The notes under the pieces were generated by a model. It had not been told where the DNA came from, did no database searches, and was given only the letters and a program-made list of their open reading frames with translations. From Paracyclopina nana (lineage: Eukaryota > Arthropoda > Copepoda > Cyclopoida > Cyclopettidae), in assembly GCA_019096065.1 (NCBI GenBank), contig JAGUCH010000003.1:7440001-7504000 (forward strand): a stretch of 64,000 nt of DNA. Direction: 5' to 3'. Shown piece by piece: positions 25,087 to 40,000 of the stretch; positions within the stretch are counted from its first letter, which is position 1, and each line of letters starts with the position of its first letter. Both the position numbers and the translations under genes were made by a program.

Positions 25087-28000
25087 GTAAGAAAACGTCT
25101 ACTAATGTACCAGAGCTTTTGATGATGATGATGATCAAAACTATTTTGGCCGACAAAAATCGGACCACCGACCTCCCAAGTTAGAGTGCACGAAGCTCTC
25201 CCAGCAACACGCAACTTTTTATGCCATACTTCTTGTGTAGAGTAGCAGTTGCTTGCTGCCAAGGTCAGCTTTTTACTTAAGGGGTTCATCACAACAGATT
25301 TCAGATTCAAACATCGTTTGAGCTTTCTTTGCTGGCTGCCACGTTTCACTTCACTAAAAGCTCTCTCACTCGCTCGCGTAAGGCCTTTTATAAAGAAGCT
25401 AGGTTTTTTTGGCAACTTTTGGAAGAAGAGTGAGTCATTGTTGTTGGGTGAAACATGTCGGAAATGAAGCTTTTTCTGACCTGCTATTCCCTCGATTAAC
25501 GCCCCCCTTTTAGATAGAAAATGCCTGCTTTGATAAATTGCTTTCGCACCACCGTTGTTGCTACGAAGAACGTGCTAAAATATGCCGAGGAAATCTTGGT
25601 TATAATTCAGTCCACGCGATGGGTAAATGATATATAGCAGTGTGCCCCGTGTTTCGGAAACAGCCGAAATGTAATTCAAAAAAGGCACATCCTCTTCTCT
25701 CGCGCTTAATCATCATCGGGAACTAATACTAACTTGGCGTGGATGACATTCAAACTTTCTCGAGAAGGAGAAGAAAAGTTTGGGGGCCAATTTTCGCCGG
25801 CCAGGCAAATGACTGTGTAGAAGAATCAATAGAAAAGTGGCAAGCAGAATTTTAATTTGCTTGAGAGAGCCAACTTCGGCTGGAAGCAGCAGCAGCAGCA
25901 GCAAAAAATGCCCTATTCTGCTTGCCTCACAAATGAAACGACGACAAGCTTTTGACTCGAGGCCTCGTAAACCCTAGCCCCATTTTAGATTTTCTACAGC
26001 TGAGTACTACTAAAGTATTGCGTTGCTGCAATCGATCTTCAGACCACTTTTCCGAGAGTTGCGTAGAGAAGTATAGAGCTTTTTTCCGCCTTTTGATTCG
26101 GCCAATTTTCTGCCGTGGTCTGTGAAAGAGAAGTCTTTGTGCCCACCGTGCAACAGTTCCTCATTCACAGCTCGCAATCTCATCAAGGCAGAAGTATAGC
26201 CGTATATATACGTTGCGGCGGCAGAAGAATAAGATTCAATTACTTTGGCTAGCTAGGAAGTACACTTTTCACCATCATCGCCAGGAAAAGGTGGGCTGAA
26301 GTACAATGCATATATACTTTGTACTACTATCTGTTGTGGAGAGCATTCAATCCTTGAAGAAAAGCTTGCTTCATCGTCCATGCAATGGCATAAATATCAT
26401 GCCGAGGAAGAAAAACTATGAGCCCGTCTCCGCCCCTTTTCCCGAGTAAAGAAGAACAAACAAGGACGAGCTGTAGCAGCAGCGAGAAGAAAATCGAAAG
26501 CTGCGAGCAATATTTCGATATACTACTACTACACAGAATATGCTTTGCTCCATGGCACGTTACGAGGGAGAAATCCCACTACTTTTATCCGCGTGCGCAA
26601 ATATATCAAAGGCATCATCGCGAGGAAAACTGCTGCCATTTCACGTGAGGAATCCTCTGCTGCCACTTTCCGTCAAATCGTCATTCTTGGCGAATTTGCA
26701 TAGCAAATTTGGCGCATGAAGCAAGATGCAGCAGCTAGGAAATAATGCAATTATGATGTGCGCAAATTGCCTATTTTCGCCGTCTCCGCACGGATTTCTG
26801 CCGAAAATCATCAATTTGCCTCGATATTGCCAAGAGCTCTCCAATCGCCGTTTTATGTGGCAATTGAAATGCTTAATGATTGCACCTTTTTATAGCCCAA
26901 TAATTGCTCTACGCACCTTTCAAGAAAATTGCTCTATAAAAGTAGGATTCTTTTGTTGCAATTGGAGTAATTTTTGCAGGAGCTAGGCATCACTGCCAGG
27001 ATTTGCTGGGCTTTGCTGCTGACGACTCGCTTTTTTCCCTTTTATGCCCTTCGCTCGTCGAGTTGAGGAAAAGTTTGTAATGAATGGAGTCTCAATCAAA
27101 AGTTTTATACAAAACCTTTTTCTTCACCGTCAGATTCTCAGAGTGACCTGGGCTTTCTTTAAGGTTGACAAGTAAACATTTCATCGTTTGGCTTCGCATC
27201 ACTGCAACTGTATGAGGAGGCTCGTCAAGGGGCCTTCAACATTTTTTGCCTTGGCTCATCTCGATCAAGAGGGCCTCATTTATGTGAATATGTAGAGAAA
27301 TTTCTCCTGCTTGTCAAATCTAATGCCGGTAGATTTGGCATGCGAGCATGAAATGCATCTAATAAAGAAGAAATTCATACCCGAAACACACTGGGCCATA
27401 ATGACAGGGAAAAACCATCCAAAGAGATAGAGAGAGGCAGAAAAAAGTAATGAGGGGAACCTTTTGTGCCTCCTACGTTGATACTGAGGAAAAAATCGTC
27501 TCACTAAAAGATTTTTCCCTCTCGCGCCTTTTGGGCAGTTTACCTTTAGCATAACGCTGTCTGCACCCACGCAGTGCCAAAGTGTTTGTACACAAATTGT
27601 TGTAGTAGCTCAGCAGCATGCAGGTAGCGCTCGCGCCACTCAGGGGCAAATTAGCAGCCAATTTCACTGAATTTTCAGCTGGCTTTGATTATCGCAGAGC
27701 AAATAAATGAGAAACATTCATTTGCAGCACCTGCCAATCGAATTTCAGGAGCCAGCATGATTTGAGCCCATTTCCAGATTGCTATCTTTCTTTGAGGGGA
27801 AAAAATACGAGCAGCAAACATCTGCCAGGTTAATGCATTTTCCGTCACCAATAAAAAGATGTGTAGCAACTGCAAACTGTTGCTCCTTTTTGCTGGCTTC
27901 AGCAGGTTTTCAGTTACTGCATAGCACAGCTCATAAACTGAAATTCGCATAGTACAAACTAGTTGGCTCGCGGCTCGGGTTGAATTTCTGAGCTATAACC

Positions 28001-31000
28001 TTCTGCGATAATGGCCACACTCGAGCTTTTATTTCACCATGTGATGCTTAAAACAACACACCCAATATATATCTTGCATGCTTTATTTTAGTGCTTTTGT
28101 GGCGAGAAATAATTGGGGCAAAATCCTCTCAAAAGTTACCTTGTGAGCTAGGTGGTACGAGTGTGCGTTATCAGCATGAAACAGCTCTAATTAGTACACA
28201 TACGAGGTGCTATGCATGGGAAGGATTGTGCTGCTACTACTACCCAGCCTTTTTTCCGTGCATAAATCCATCTTGTTTCAAAAACGAGGTTGGCAATAAA
28301 ACCAAGGCTAATGAGGAAAACAGCCTTGAAAGGGAATTTCATCCTCCTGGCGAAAAAAGCACCTAAAATTCACATCTTTTTTGCATTTTTCCCACAACTC
28401 ATGAGCCAAAGTATATACGAAATATGATTATGAAAGGCAATCTTGCTCACACCGAAATAATGGCCAGTGAGGCCACATATTTCACACTACACCATTGAAG
28501 TTCCATTATATTGACTGGCTGGCCGAGCAGCTTGAAAAAACAGAGACCTGTGTAATAGATCAGGAGGGTGTCAAAATTGGAAGCTCTTGTTTCAGAAGGA
28601 GGCCACCACCACCACCAGATGAAAAATTCTTCTTTTGTGGAAGAATTGGTTGGGTGTGCCTGGGTAGATCTATTGCATTGTTGAGCAGCAGCGATAATCA
28701 ATGTCGTGACCGGTCTGCGGCTTGTTGAACACTTTGGGGCAGCAAGCTGATCAGATCTCTAGCACGTCGATCGGCTACTAACGCAGCAGCAGTGAAATCT
28801 GCTTTTCTTCTACCAAAGACGTATGGGGCTCAATTTCAGCTTTGAAGGGTTCCTTGGCTCTGACAAAGCGTCGCGCCGTTTATTGCTGACGATTTCTTCT
28901 TTCAAGGCGAGCAAAAAAGAGATCTCCCCTATTTTCGGGTGAAAAGCGCGCTTTTATTGGACCCCGAGCTATATAACATGCCTGAAAGACAGTCTATTAT
29001 TTGACCCGCGCCATTTTCTTCGCGCGGTGATGAAGTCGGAGGACTAGCTGTTATCCAGGTCAAACACCGGAATTTATGATTTGCTAATTTCAGTACTTGA
29101 GGCTTTTAATTTTTTATTTCGGGAAAACAAGTTGACCTTTTTGGAAGGATGACAGTTGTTGCCCGATTGGTGTGTGCGTTTGGCGAGAAATCTCGCATGA
29201 AGAAAAGATATTTACGAGGCAATTATGACGCTGGCAAAATGAAAGGAAGGTGCTCATGGTAACGAGGGTAATTACGCGAGTCCTTCGCGCCTGGCCTCTC
29301 GTACAAAGGGAGCCTTTTCATGCATACTGAGGAGATCTTCTCGCGTTGTAATTTGTCCATCCATAATCTTGACTGTTCTTGTGTTCTTCCTTTTGAAAGG
29401 AGCCCCATACGTATGTACTACAGTACCATTATTCCCTTTGAGAGTCGCCGAGAACGAAGAAATTCTTCTCAGCTAAAAATGAATTGGGCAAAATCTCTCT
29501 GCTGCTGCTGGCCGCTTTGTATGCCACTCTAGAGCACATTGCAGTTCAGCAAACCATTTGGCTGCAACTCATTTTTGCAGTGCCGTTTTACTTCCTACCT
29601 TGTGATTATTCAACGCACAACGACTGCTATGAATGTGCTACTCAATGGGAGGAGGAGGAGGAGAGAAAGTGGCAGTCGCAAAATTTAACCCCCCTTTCGT
29701 ATTGCAAATACGAGCTCTGCAGAGCTAAATTCGTCAGTGGCTCAAATAATTAGGCACGTCATGTGCGTGACACCCATGAATAACGTAAGATGAGCCCACT
29801 TTTGTTGCCAGAAAATGAGGAGCAAACCATTGTCGGCACCTCCTTTTATCAGGCCAAAACCACCATACATGTACACACACACACACAATTAATTTTACCA
29901 GCAGCATTATGACGATTTTTTGAATAACAAAGGCCCCGTTCCTGGTCCAGGTAATTGACTCGTTTTTTCACGAGCTCGCCGCTCTATTGACAGCTACACC
30001 AAGTGCTGTAAGAAAAGGCCCAGCACTCAGAATTAATAGCCATAATCTGGGAATTATGCGATAGAATAATGCGGTCCTGCGCTAGCTGCAACTGCACTAG
30101 CTTGGTGCCAGAGAAATTGCTCTATGCTAGTTGAGTGAAAAGATTGGCCACTTCTTTTTGAGGTGAGTAAATGTATACGCACTTCATAAGATGCATTTCA
30201 AATGGGCTGCTACTAACCGCGCCATGCGAGTAGCTGTTGATGGCCTACTTTGTTCGCATGGAGCGTATAGACATCTCGCTTTTTTTCGGGCAATATTTCA
30301 GCTTTGCCGTGACCCCGAGAGATGAACCTTCGTTAACCCATCGTTGACTTCATCATCGGCCGCACTTTACAATTTCCTTCACACGCATTGTTTTTTTTTT
30401 TTGCCCCGCGCGAGGAGTCGCCGATTTTATGTATGCCAAAAGAAGGCGGTGTTCTGCTCCTGCCATCGAAGAAATTATCGATCTAGCCAGAAAAAGTTTG
30501 CTGAACACATTCCAATGTCCTTCAGACACCTTTGCCTCAGTAATAGTATATGCCAGCAAGTAGCCACCAGAAAGCCAACTGGCACGCAAAACGCAGTGGA
30601 AGTTCTATGTCGTGGCATTAACGGATTTCTTTAAAAAAGGGAGGCGACGATTCACAAATTAGCGGAAAAACTATGCCAGCTCTGAAGGCTTTTTTTTAAT
30701 TAGAAAAAACATGGCGACATTCCTTTCTTTTCTTCAGGTTTTTTTTGCCGTACTGTAAGCAGCTACAGGCTCCTTGAACATGATCAATAATTGCTCTCCT
30801 TCAATAATTAAGGAGGACTTTCACTAATACTTGGTGCGAGTAGAAGCTTACACTTTTTCTATAGGAAATACTATTATTATTGCTATGCTGTATTGGTGTG
30901 CATTGTGCAGTGTACACAGTTTGCAGCACTTTGTCGTAGGCTTGTCGTTCACTTCCAATACACTACTTTACTATGATGGTAAATTCCCAGGATAACTTGT

Positions 31001-34000
31001 TTATTTTGTCTTACTTTTGTTGATGTTGTAGTTTCGCTCTATTACCTTTCAAGATATGGCCTAGCCAGCGCATAAAGCAGCTTTCGAAGCATTATATAGA
31101 GTAATGTAAAAACATAATCTAGATGCATTAGGCCATGGGCATCTGAGTAGTAGCTGTACTAGCGCAATTTGTACATTTCCATCTAATAAGCCATAACTAT
31201 TCATAGAAGCTGACAGAAGCGTCAACAACTACTCAAGGAATAAAACTAACATTATTAGGAGCAGCCAACCGCGCCGAAGTCTTCTTCAGCTTATTAGTAC
31301 TGTATAGTATACGCGTGCTGCATTATGCTTTTCAGTTTCCCTCTCCTCAACATTGTGGAATTATTGATGATTAATGTAAAATATAAGCTAATGCGCAGAT
31401 GCTTGAATGAAATAACTTTGAAGCTGGCTGGCAAATGTTGATGTTTGTTATGCTATGAAACATTTTGTGCACATATTGCAAAAGTCAGCTAAAAGCTTTA
31501 AAACCAGGAGCTCGGCCTTGTGCAATTTCCAAAGCTCCCCTTTTATATGGCGTAGAATTGCACCTGCAAAGATATTGTTTCTGCTCCTCCATGTAATGGT
31601 TTATTTGTGAGGAAATCATTTGATGCTGCAGGTACATATAACAGTAGAATCTAGATTTGAAGCTGACTTGATTAGGGCAGAAGAAAGCTTTCATTGCATT
31701 GCTCCAATCTCAATCGAGGCCTCGTTCTTCGAGAGAGAGAGGATCGAGCTGCTTCTGAGAAGACATGGTAATTTGATTGCAATCTTCTGGCCCATTTACT
31801 TCTTTCTTACCCCATTCACTGCTTGCTGATTGTGAAAACAGGAAAAAAAGTTGGTAGTTTACCTGAGCTGCATTTTCGCAACTAGTTGTTCTAAATTGCC
31901 CTGGTGCACGATGATCAGAAACTTTGCAGCCACCTCTCTTTTTCATCACTTACTCCACAAGCTAGCATGAAATTTTGGAAAACTCATTCACTTCGAGTGG
32001 AGACGCGTGAGCAATCGTGTTTCGCTGGTTATTATTTGCTGTATGATGTAGCAAAGCAAAATATCGATGAAAACTTTTTCCATCTTTCCCTCCAACGTAC
32101 GAATACCTGTGGGAAAAGGAAAAAAGGACATGTGGGTCGACAAAGAGGACTATAAATCATCTAAGCAGGAGAGAACTTGCCCACATCCAGAGCACTGAGG
32201 TAGTGGTGGATTGTGTATACTGAAAATGCATTTATAAGCTGTGCACTAATGCGAACATGTGTTGTTGTTTGGGGGCCTTTGATTGTTTTCCAACCTCCCC
32301 CTTACAAGCTACTGCATTAGTACGTTTTTTCTCCATTTTCTGGTGGATGATGGCGGAGCAAAGTGCAAAATCTTGGCTTTCACGCGACGATGTGAAAGGC
32401 ACACACACTTGCTGTCAATTACTTCTTGCAGCAAAGTAACTTTGTCATACTGGCGGTACGTACACACAATGAGGAATTCTGCGAGATCGACAGGGATGCA
32501 TTTTGCTTCAAGAATCTTGAAAGCTAAGGTGAAAGCTGTAGTAGTCGTTGCAACAATAACAGACTGCATTAATGGCTTGACACGCGGCCAAGACCATCAT
32601 CAGTGTACTATATATATGGACTAGTACAGCAGCTGTGATAAGAGAATGCAGCAAAGCATTATTGCGAAAGTAGCAACTTTAGGGTCGGTCTCTCCTCATC
32701 AGAGATTCGATTGCATTGTCAGAACTACACATAGAGAGTGGTATAAATTATGAAGGCCTAGCCTCTACAGTTCCACAACATGGCTTTTGTCTTCTACTGT
32801 CGTCGCGTATCATCATCACGAGCCAAGTGAAGGCGAGTCGTTGTGTTCAAACTTATCATATGCATTGCTAATAAGTTGCAGCAGCCTTCGTCTATGTACT
32901 ATAGTATATTTGGGCCAAGCATGAATGGTATGAAGGGAAAGAAGGGTAAAGAAGGTCCCATGAGAGGTGGCCACCATTAGCTGTGAAAATTCCGAGCATT
33001 CTCACAGTTCTCTCTCCTTTTTCTCTTTATACTGCTGACCCCTTAGCTGTAGTAGCTCTGACTGACTGGTCACACAAATTTGGTCGTAGCACATATATAT
33101 AGTACTACTATGCCCTAGGTCGTTTTTTCCCCAAATGGAAGAAGATAGCAATCTTAATGAAAGCATTCCTTGTGCCGCGGACGTGAACACATAAAGGCTG
33201 TAATCTACTGAGGTACTCCTATTGCTGGTGCTGAAATTTTTTGCCAACTTCTGCTTTGTTGGAGTTGACAGAGAGCCATAGCATACTACCCCACGAATGC
33301 TATTTATAAAGTTTTCGCACTAATTGCGCCAAGTTGTGAGCCCACTTGGAAAGCGTTGAGCTGTTATTCACGTGGCGATTATTTGCAGAGTCAGATAATA
33401 TGCCGCAAGCCCTAGGTCACTTGCTATATTAATAGATGACATTAAGTGTCTAGATGAATGTTGGGGAGTCCTAAAGCTCACGTGTACACGGTTTATGAAG
33501 CTTTTTGGCACGCGTAAGTGGGCTGTCAGAAGCTGAGTAACTTCTTATTTGGCTGAATGCGCTGATTACTAAACACATCAGCAGCAAGTCACACTTATTT
33601 CACCTTGTCATCGCCAACTGGTGACAAAGTGCAGCCAGCTTATTCCTTGGGAAGAACGACATCGAAATTCCACCACTCATTCTCAAGTGTTTTAAAAGCC
33701 TCTTTCCCAGAGTGCTGCTCCTTTACTCACAAGAAGAGTCGGAAGTTTTTCCTTGGCTGAGCAGCATATAAACGTCCGCGCGCTATAAAGCTGTACTGTA
33801 CGTTTTGTCCGAAATAGAGACAAGATGCTCTCTTACGTACAGCAGCAGAAGGTATATGCTGTGTAGTACAACAACTAGCTTCTTGTTGTTCCAAGTAATA
33901 AGACAAATAAAAGATGTTATTGCCCAAGCTTTCTTTATTAGTGCATGGTGCTTGCTGGCGATGACATCTTCTAGCAAACTATATACTGCTACCATTATAT

Positions 34001-37000
34001 AAAAAGTTTGGACTCCAAGTTGAATGAAGCACACCACGAATTATGAAAAACACGTTTCAATTAGCCATTCGAGCAGCCCTAAAAGGGCAGGCAAAGTGAA
34101 TGCACTTTCCCCGAATTTGCATTTTTATATCTTTCTACTGGTAGATGCAAATTGAGACGATGATGATGATAATGGACCACCTCGCACTCCGCGATAGGTA
34201 TTGAGCTCATTGTTTTTAAGCTTGCTAGCAGCTTCCAGTTGGTCGTTATGGCACAATTTCCCTTCAGGCCAAACTTCTTCTTGGTGGTAGGTGCCAAGCC
34301 TTACATATAAGGCGGTGGAAATGTCAATTTCGTATGCAAAGAAGCATCATCATGATCGAAACGCGCCAGACGTTTTCATAACTGCGGTGGCCTCCTCTTT
34401 TGTTGGGCCAATTGAAACCAATATTATCTTTCAATCATGAGTAATGACCTATGAAATGGAGGAACGAATATAAGCGTATCTAAATGGTGCACGATCCATG
34501 GAAATGTCAGAAAAATTGGGCCTGGTTGTAGAGCATGTTGAATATAAAAATTAGCCAGCGTGGCGAATATTTATGCACTTGGTACGACGACTGGTTAGAA
34601 ATGTGAGGCACCCTGCCAGCATCTCACCTACTTATGAGAGCCTACTCTTGCTACTCATTTTCACTTAAAAGGTTTTTTCTTAAAAGCCCACCACTTTGGC
34701 GAGAGCCATAATTTGCATTAATGCTGTTAGCCCCAAAAAGGCTTTTTTCGGCCGCCAATGCCCACTGTGGATGAGACGCAACTGAGAATGACAAAGCGGG
34801 GGAATCAAGAAGTCAGCATAATGAAGCAGCCACGACATCAATATTTTACTTAAGGCAGAGCTGGAGAGCTGCAAGATGTTTTCGAGAATGAAAGATCTTC
34901 TATGCAGCAATCCGATAACACACCGCTATGGCTGTTAGACCATATAGCCTTGTCTAAAAAATAATACCACTCTGGATGCCCCTAAAGTGTATGTAGTAGT
35001 AGCAGCAGCAACTTGGCTTTGCCTCGTTTTATGGAGTAGCTAGCCAGTTTTCTATATGGCTGCCGCAAGCAAGAGTTTTGCCAAAGAGCACAATGGCCTC
35101 AAAAGTATCTTGAATTTGCATGCAGATTCCCTTTTATGGCGTATAAAAGTCGCGCGAGCTGGCATTATTTCGTTAACGTCTTGTGAAAAGCCTGGTAGTT
35201 TGTAGAATGGTGGAAGAAGGGTTTTCATAAGCGGCGGCGCGGTGGTAATTCTTCCGTTAAACGAATTCTTAGCCAAGGTAGCTGGAGTAGCAGTATGCAC
35301 TTATAAAGGAGGTTTTTCCCTAGGAAAAGCTACAACATGCCTAATTTTAGTTTACGAGGCTGACTGCCAAAAAAGGAGTAAACTGAAGACAATCAAGCAG
35401 ATGATGCCCCATCTGTATAAGGCAGAACATCCACTAGCTAGCTTTGGGCCCCTTAAAACCAGCTATAGTATTTTAACAGAGGCAACGGTGAAATGTGTTG
35501 ATGCAACAACTCCAAGATCGTGTTGATGAATAAGGAAAGGTCAAGCAGAAATGGCAGTTTCCGGAAACGTGATTAGGCAAATAGAGTAGTTACAGCAACT
35601 GCTGCACTGCATATTGATCAATTGCATGAAAACCCACTACAAAAAGAGGCTCATTCACAACTATTTCTGGTCTTCAAAAGTTTAAGCGGTGGTCGTGCTC
35701 TGGCTAAATTGTTTTACAACAATGCGGCCGGCAATATAGTAAGAAAAACACAATTAGGCTCCATTTTACTCCACACCTCTTCTCAATTCTGATTCCAAAT
35801 TACCCCCACTTGAAATTACTCAGAATTTCTCCTTGCGGTGCTTTGGGCTATTCTTTGCTGCCCTCCTTTTTGATTTGGTGTCCGGACATTCGGATGACGA
35901 AAGGACAAAAGTTTTTTTGCCGTATAAAAGATACCACCACCATGTTGTATAGAGCAGTAGTGGAAGTATTTGAAGAAAAGACAATTTTCCACGCCGCCAC
36001 CTCTCTGTCAGCCAAGATAGCATGGTCTGGTTTTTGCCTTGGGACATATCTTCCCAAAAAGGCGAAAAATAAGCGTTTGCTGGGAATGAGATATGGCAAT
36101 TGTGTTGGCATGTAAAAATTTACCATCTCAGATTTGGGTGGTGGCCAAATTGTGCCGTAGTAATACATGATGCTGAATACATATTTTTCGGAATACAGAA
36201 CGATGGCTGTATCAAGCGGTTATTCGGCGTCAGAAAGCGGCCGCGGGCTTCATTTACACATTAAACGACTTTTTTCTAACACTTTTCTTCTCGCCCTTTT
36301 TTGCAGGACTCTCAAGTGGACAACAGCAATATTTTCGAGTTCATCCGACGGACATCAGCGTTGGAGAGGGAGGAACTGCGACCGTTAGCTGTGTCGTCGA
36401 AAATCGAGCAGGCCGAGTGCAATGGACAAAAGACGGACTCACTCTCGGTAAGAATAACATTAGAGTGCGCAGGAAAACACTGATAAATGATGATGGCGGC
36501 CTTTCTTCAATTTTTCTTTGAGCCTTATTTCCCCTGAGGCCACCCGTGCTACTATGCTATGCTCGAGAACATTATAGCTACGCCAAAAATTGCACATTCC
36601 AATCGGAAAGCGCAAGGCCACCCCACAAAACACAAAAGTCAAGTTAACCCCTCGCTCAAGTTTCAGTGGTTGAAACGTTATGTTGACATACAAGCTTCGA
36701 TACAGTAACGCTCAACCAACGATTTTGAGCCTTGAATGAAACTTCCATGGCTACGTATAATCAACCTTAACTTGACGTTTACTGTCATTTTGTGAATAAG
36801 TTGCTGTAGCGTTTCAAGCTTCAAACTATACGTTTCCTGAATCTTTAAGTTACAATTATAACAAGCCTTTTTTAAAGATTTCTCTACCTGCATTTAATCC
36901 TGTTAGTAACTTAACATGTTAATTCAATTCATAGTTTCATGTCAAACAGTAAATAATTTCTAAGTGAGCCTGAAATTTGTAGGCTCACTCCACTCTCATG

Positions 37001-40000
37001 AGTAATGACTCATTACGTTCATTAGTTTAAGAAACAACATATTTGTAAAATAGAGTGGGTTAGACTGATAGTGTTACATAGAATAAAATATTGAAATATT
37101 CTAAAAATCTCAGTTTTTGTTTGAAAATGAGAAGCATGATACTTTCTAACTCAGTTTCCATGTTGTTCTAAACAACATTTATTAATGATGATTTTTGAAA
37201 TCTTAAAACCATTAAAAGTTATTGATAAGAACAATTTGATAAATTATTGAATTGCTAGCAGAGCCATCTTTGAACAGTTTACTAAGTTAAAAGTTAAAAG
37301 TTTCATTCACGGCTCATTCTCATGTTACCTTAATGCTTCCAAATAAAGGTAAGTTAACAAACCATATAAGAATCAGAATTTTGAAAATTGAAAGGTTCAA
37401 TTTTAACGCCAACTTCACCTAAGGTGACAGTAGCGTTAACCTACAATTTCTTTAAACGCCTGAATAAAGTTTCACTTCGGTACTTTCAAGGTTCAATTTG
37501 TTTTGTGGGGCACGTGTATGTTTGTGAGCGAACAGCAAGTTTTCAGATACTGCATGCACTTCATATGTTAAGCTGTACACTGTAAAGAATTCTGGCCACC
37601 AATTTCCGTTTGATTTCCAATTGCTGCAGCAGAAAAATCACGCGCTGTTCAAAGGCTCAAAAGGCTTCTTCTTTATGTAAAAGAAAAAGTTTCTGGTTCA
37701 AAGATTTTGGCAATCAACCTTTCAAGTCTGGTGGAGGCCACCTCGAGGCTGCTGAGGAGCTGTTTAAGGAATTCCAGCAGAAGTTTGCACGCGTTTCATC
37801 TCGTTGCCTTGCAAGGCCATGCACGCGTTGACTTTAAAAAATCTAGGTAGCAACGTGCATCTTATGCAGTGGAAACCAGTTGACCAGTTTTGTCGGAAGC
37901 GTCCCATCCATCCATCCATCCATCTCACAATGGGGAATGCTGTTCAGGCGAATTTAGAGTCACTTTCACGATGAGCCGAACTGACAACTAAATTCCACCT
38001 TTAAACCCATGTTCCAGCAGCTAGTGTACAGCCCCACAAGTGAAAAGCTACAACATTTTAGGATATCAGTCAAGTAGTCACACATGAAATCGAAGATGGC
38101 CCATGTGGCAGCTAGCTAGTTGGTAGTACAACAATAGCCACGCAACTTGCCATGGGTGATAACATCACTTTCACTAAGGAGGTCATCATCACATATTTAC
38201 CTAATATGGCTGATGCAATTGTATATCAGTGCCCTGCAATCTACATACAGTAGATATTCCCCTGGTCTTGGCCACCGTTCCTGCTGGTCGTATTCCCAAT
38301 TAATTGGCGATCCTGGGGAAGAATTACTCTTGCAAATTGGGCCGGCTGAGCTCATCTGCAAATATATAGCTCAATCCGAGGATTTATGGAATTTGCAGCA
38401 GTAGCTAGTAGGCGTGAATTGTGACACGCGCATTCGACGACTTGAAGTGCGCGAGATCGATGGTTCACGTATTAATTTGACTCGCGCATATTGACCCGGA
38501 GGAATTGCTCCCCTCATTTGCTGAAAGCCTGAATAGATGATTTCAGCATTGACGTATCCACAACACACGCACACGCGTTCTACTGTATTGGGGATGAATG
38601 CATCATGACTCGTCGGTCAGTCGGTTCCCTCCTTTCAGGGCTGATTGCTATTTCTGGATCTTCAATTCCACATCTGCCGGCCTCGTGAATGATGCAAGGG
38701 GGACAATCATTATGCTAAGAAGTTATTTGTTGGTAGGTAGGATGAGGAGGAGGGGGAATTTTCTTCTCAAATAAGCGGATTATTTAGCATCATCAATAGC
38801 AAAAGCAGGGGCTTTTATTGCACTGCTGCTGCTGCTGCTGCAGATTCCTCATTACTATTTGCAGGAGAAATAAACCCACAAATCTTGTGCTGCTGCAGAA
38901 GGAAAGAAGATGGAACACAGAAAAGCAGCTTTTTATTGTTAGCTGCTCCCTTGCTTGCTTGTCATGGGAGGAGCTGGGGACTTTGTTGACTTTGATTAAA
39001 TGACGTAAATTCACCTTGCCATTATTAGATCTGCGGATAAGGAGACTCCTAGCATATCTACTTATATTGGTTTTTTACTGATGATGATGATGTAGTGCAG
39101 TACATAGTAGGCCGCCACTATTCAGGTCGTACACCCCAGATATTATGTTACTCCAAACGTTTTTATGAATGGCATCTTTTTGTAGGCTAGGCTATATAGG
39201 TGTTGGCTACCAGCTAGAAGCAGTATATTAAAGAACTGCACACAGACATCTGATGTTGTGATGATGATGTCGACCACTCCCTTCATCTTCATTTTCTCAT
39301 CGTCACGAATTCGCACTTTTTTCACTCTGCCGCCCGCTACAGTTCCTTGGGCCATTTTTGAAACATTCATTAGTAGCTCTGCTATTTGCTATTAGATGGT
39401 TTGAGTGTGTATCTCGAGACCTGAACAATCTCGGGTGATGTGTGCACTTTAAAACAGCCAACACCATTCATATGTAACAAAATTTCCCCCCACCTTGCCA
39501 TATTTTCTTCTCACTTCCAAGAGGAAAGGAGCAGCCTTTGACACACACAAGGAAGACCTTTTATAAAATGTGCTTCCTCAAATATTGAGCTGTAAACAAC
39601 CGGCGGTGCACGATATCACATTTGATCCGCCAATTTCAGACCCAGTCGGAGGTCCTCAAGACACAATTAATAAATCATATCTACCAACAACATCATAAAG
39701 AAAATTGGCTCCCTCTCTGCACCTTGTTACTTGTAGCTGGGGGCGAGTATGCGAAAAAAGGAGGTGTTTATTTGTCATCAGCGACACGAGATTCTTTGAA
39801 GGCTCAAGTTTCGCTCAAAGCTCAGAGCCCGGTGTAATCTTTCCTTAGCCTGTTGCACATTTTTCCCAAACAAACTGAAAAAATTCCTCTGCAGTTAGCC
39901 AAAAACGTTTGATCGTACGATAAAGCCCCCACTCGTTGACGACGTTAAAGTTGGTCTCGCCGTGGGGTGCACAATTCTTCCTACCCCTTGCCAAAGGTAA

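Larger units (their letters stand above)
25087..36306 (+). other. Gene B intron 1 (11.2 kb)
   Basis: Begins GTAAGA and ends in a pyrimidine-rich TTTTTTGCAG acceptor. Contains simple repeats: (GAT)n at 25120-25135, a CAG run at 25885-25903 and (CA)n at 29873-29887. No open frame with domain character and no alternative signal-peptide exon of matching phase was recognised. A large first intron in a developmentally regulated receptor gene is a likely place for enhancers (inference). Confidence 0.6.

Noticed and set aside
29484..29753. Hydrophobic open frame in intron 1 resembling a signal peptide
   Set aside because: Has no ATG in that frame and no donor of phase 1 after the hydrophobic stretch, so it cannot serve as an alternative first exon of gene B.
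36301..36483. 60-codon frame over the Ig1 half-exon read in the wrong phase
   Set aside because: The phase-1 reading gives a clear Ig half-domain that joins both neighbours; the other frame is a shadow.
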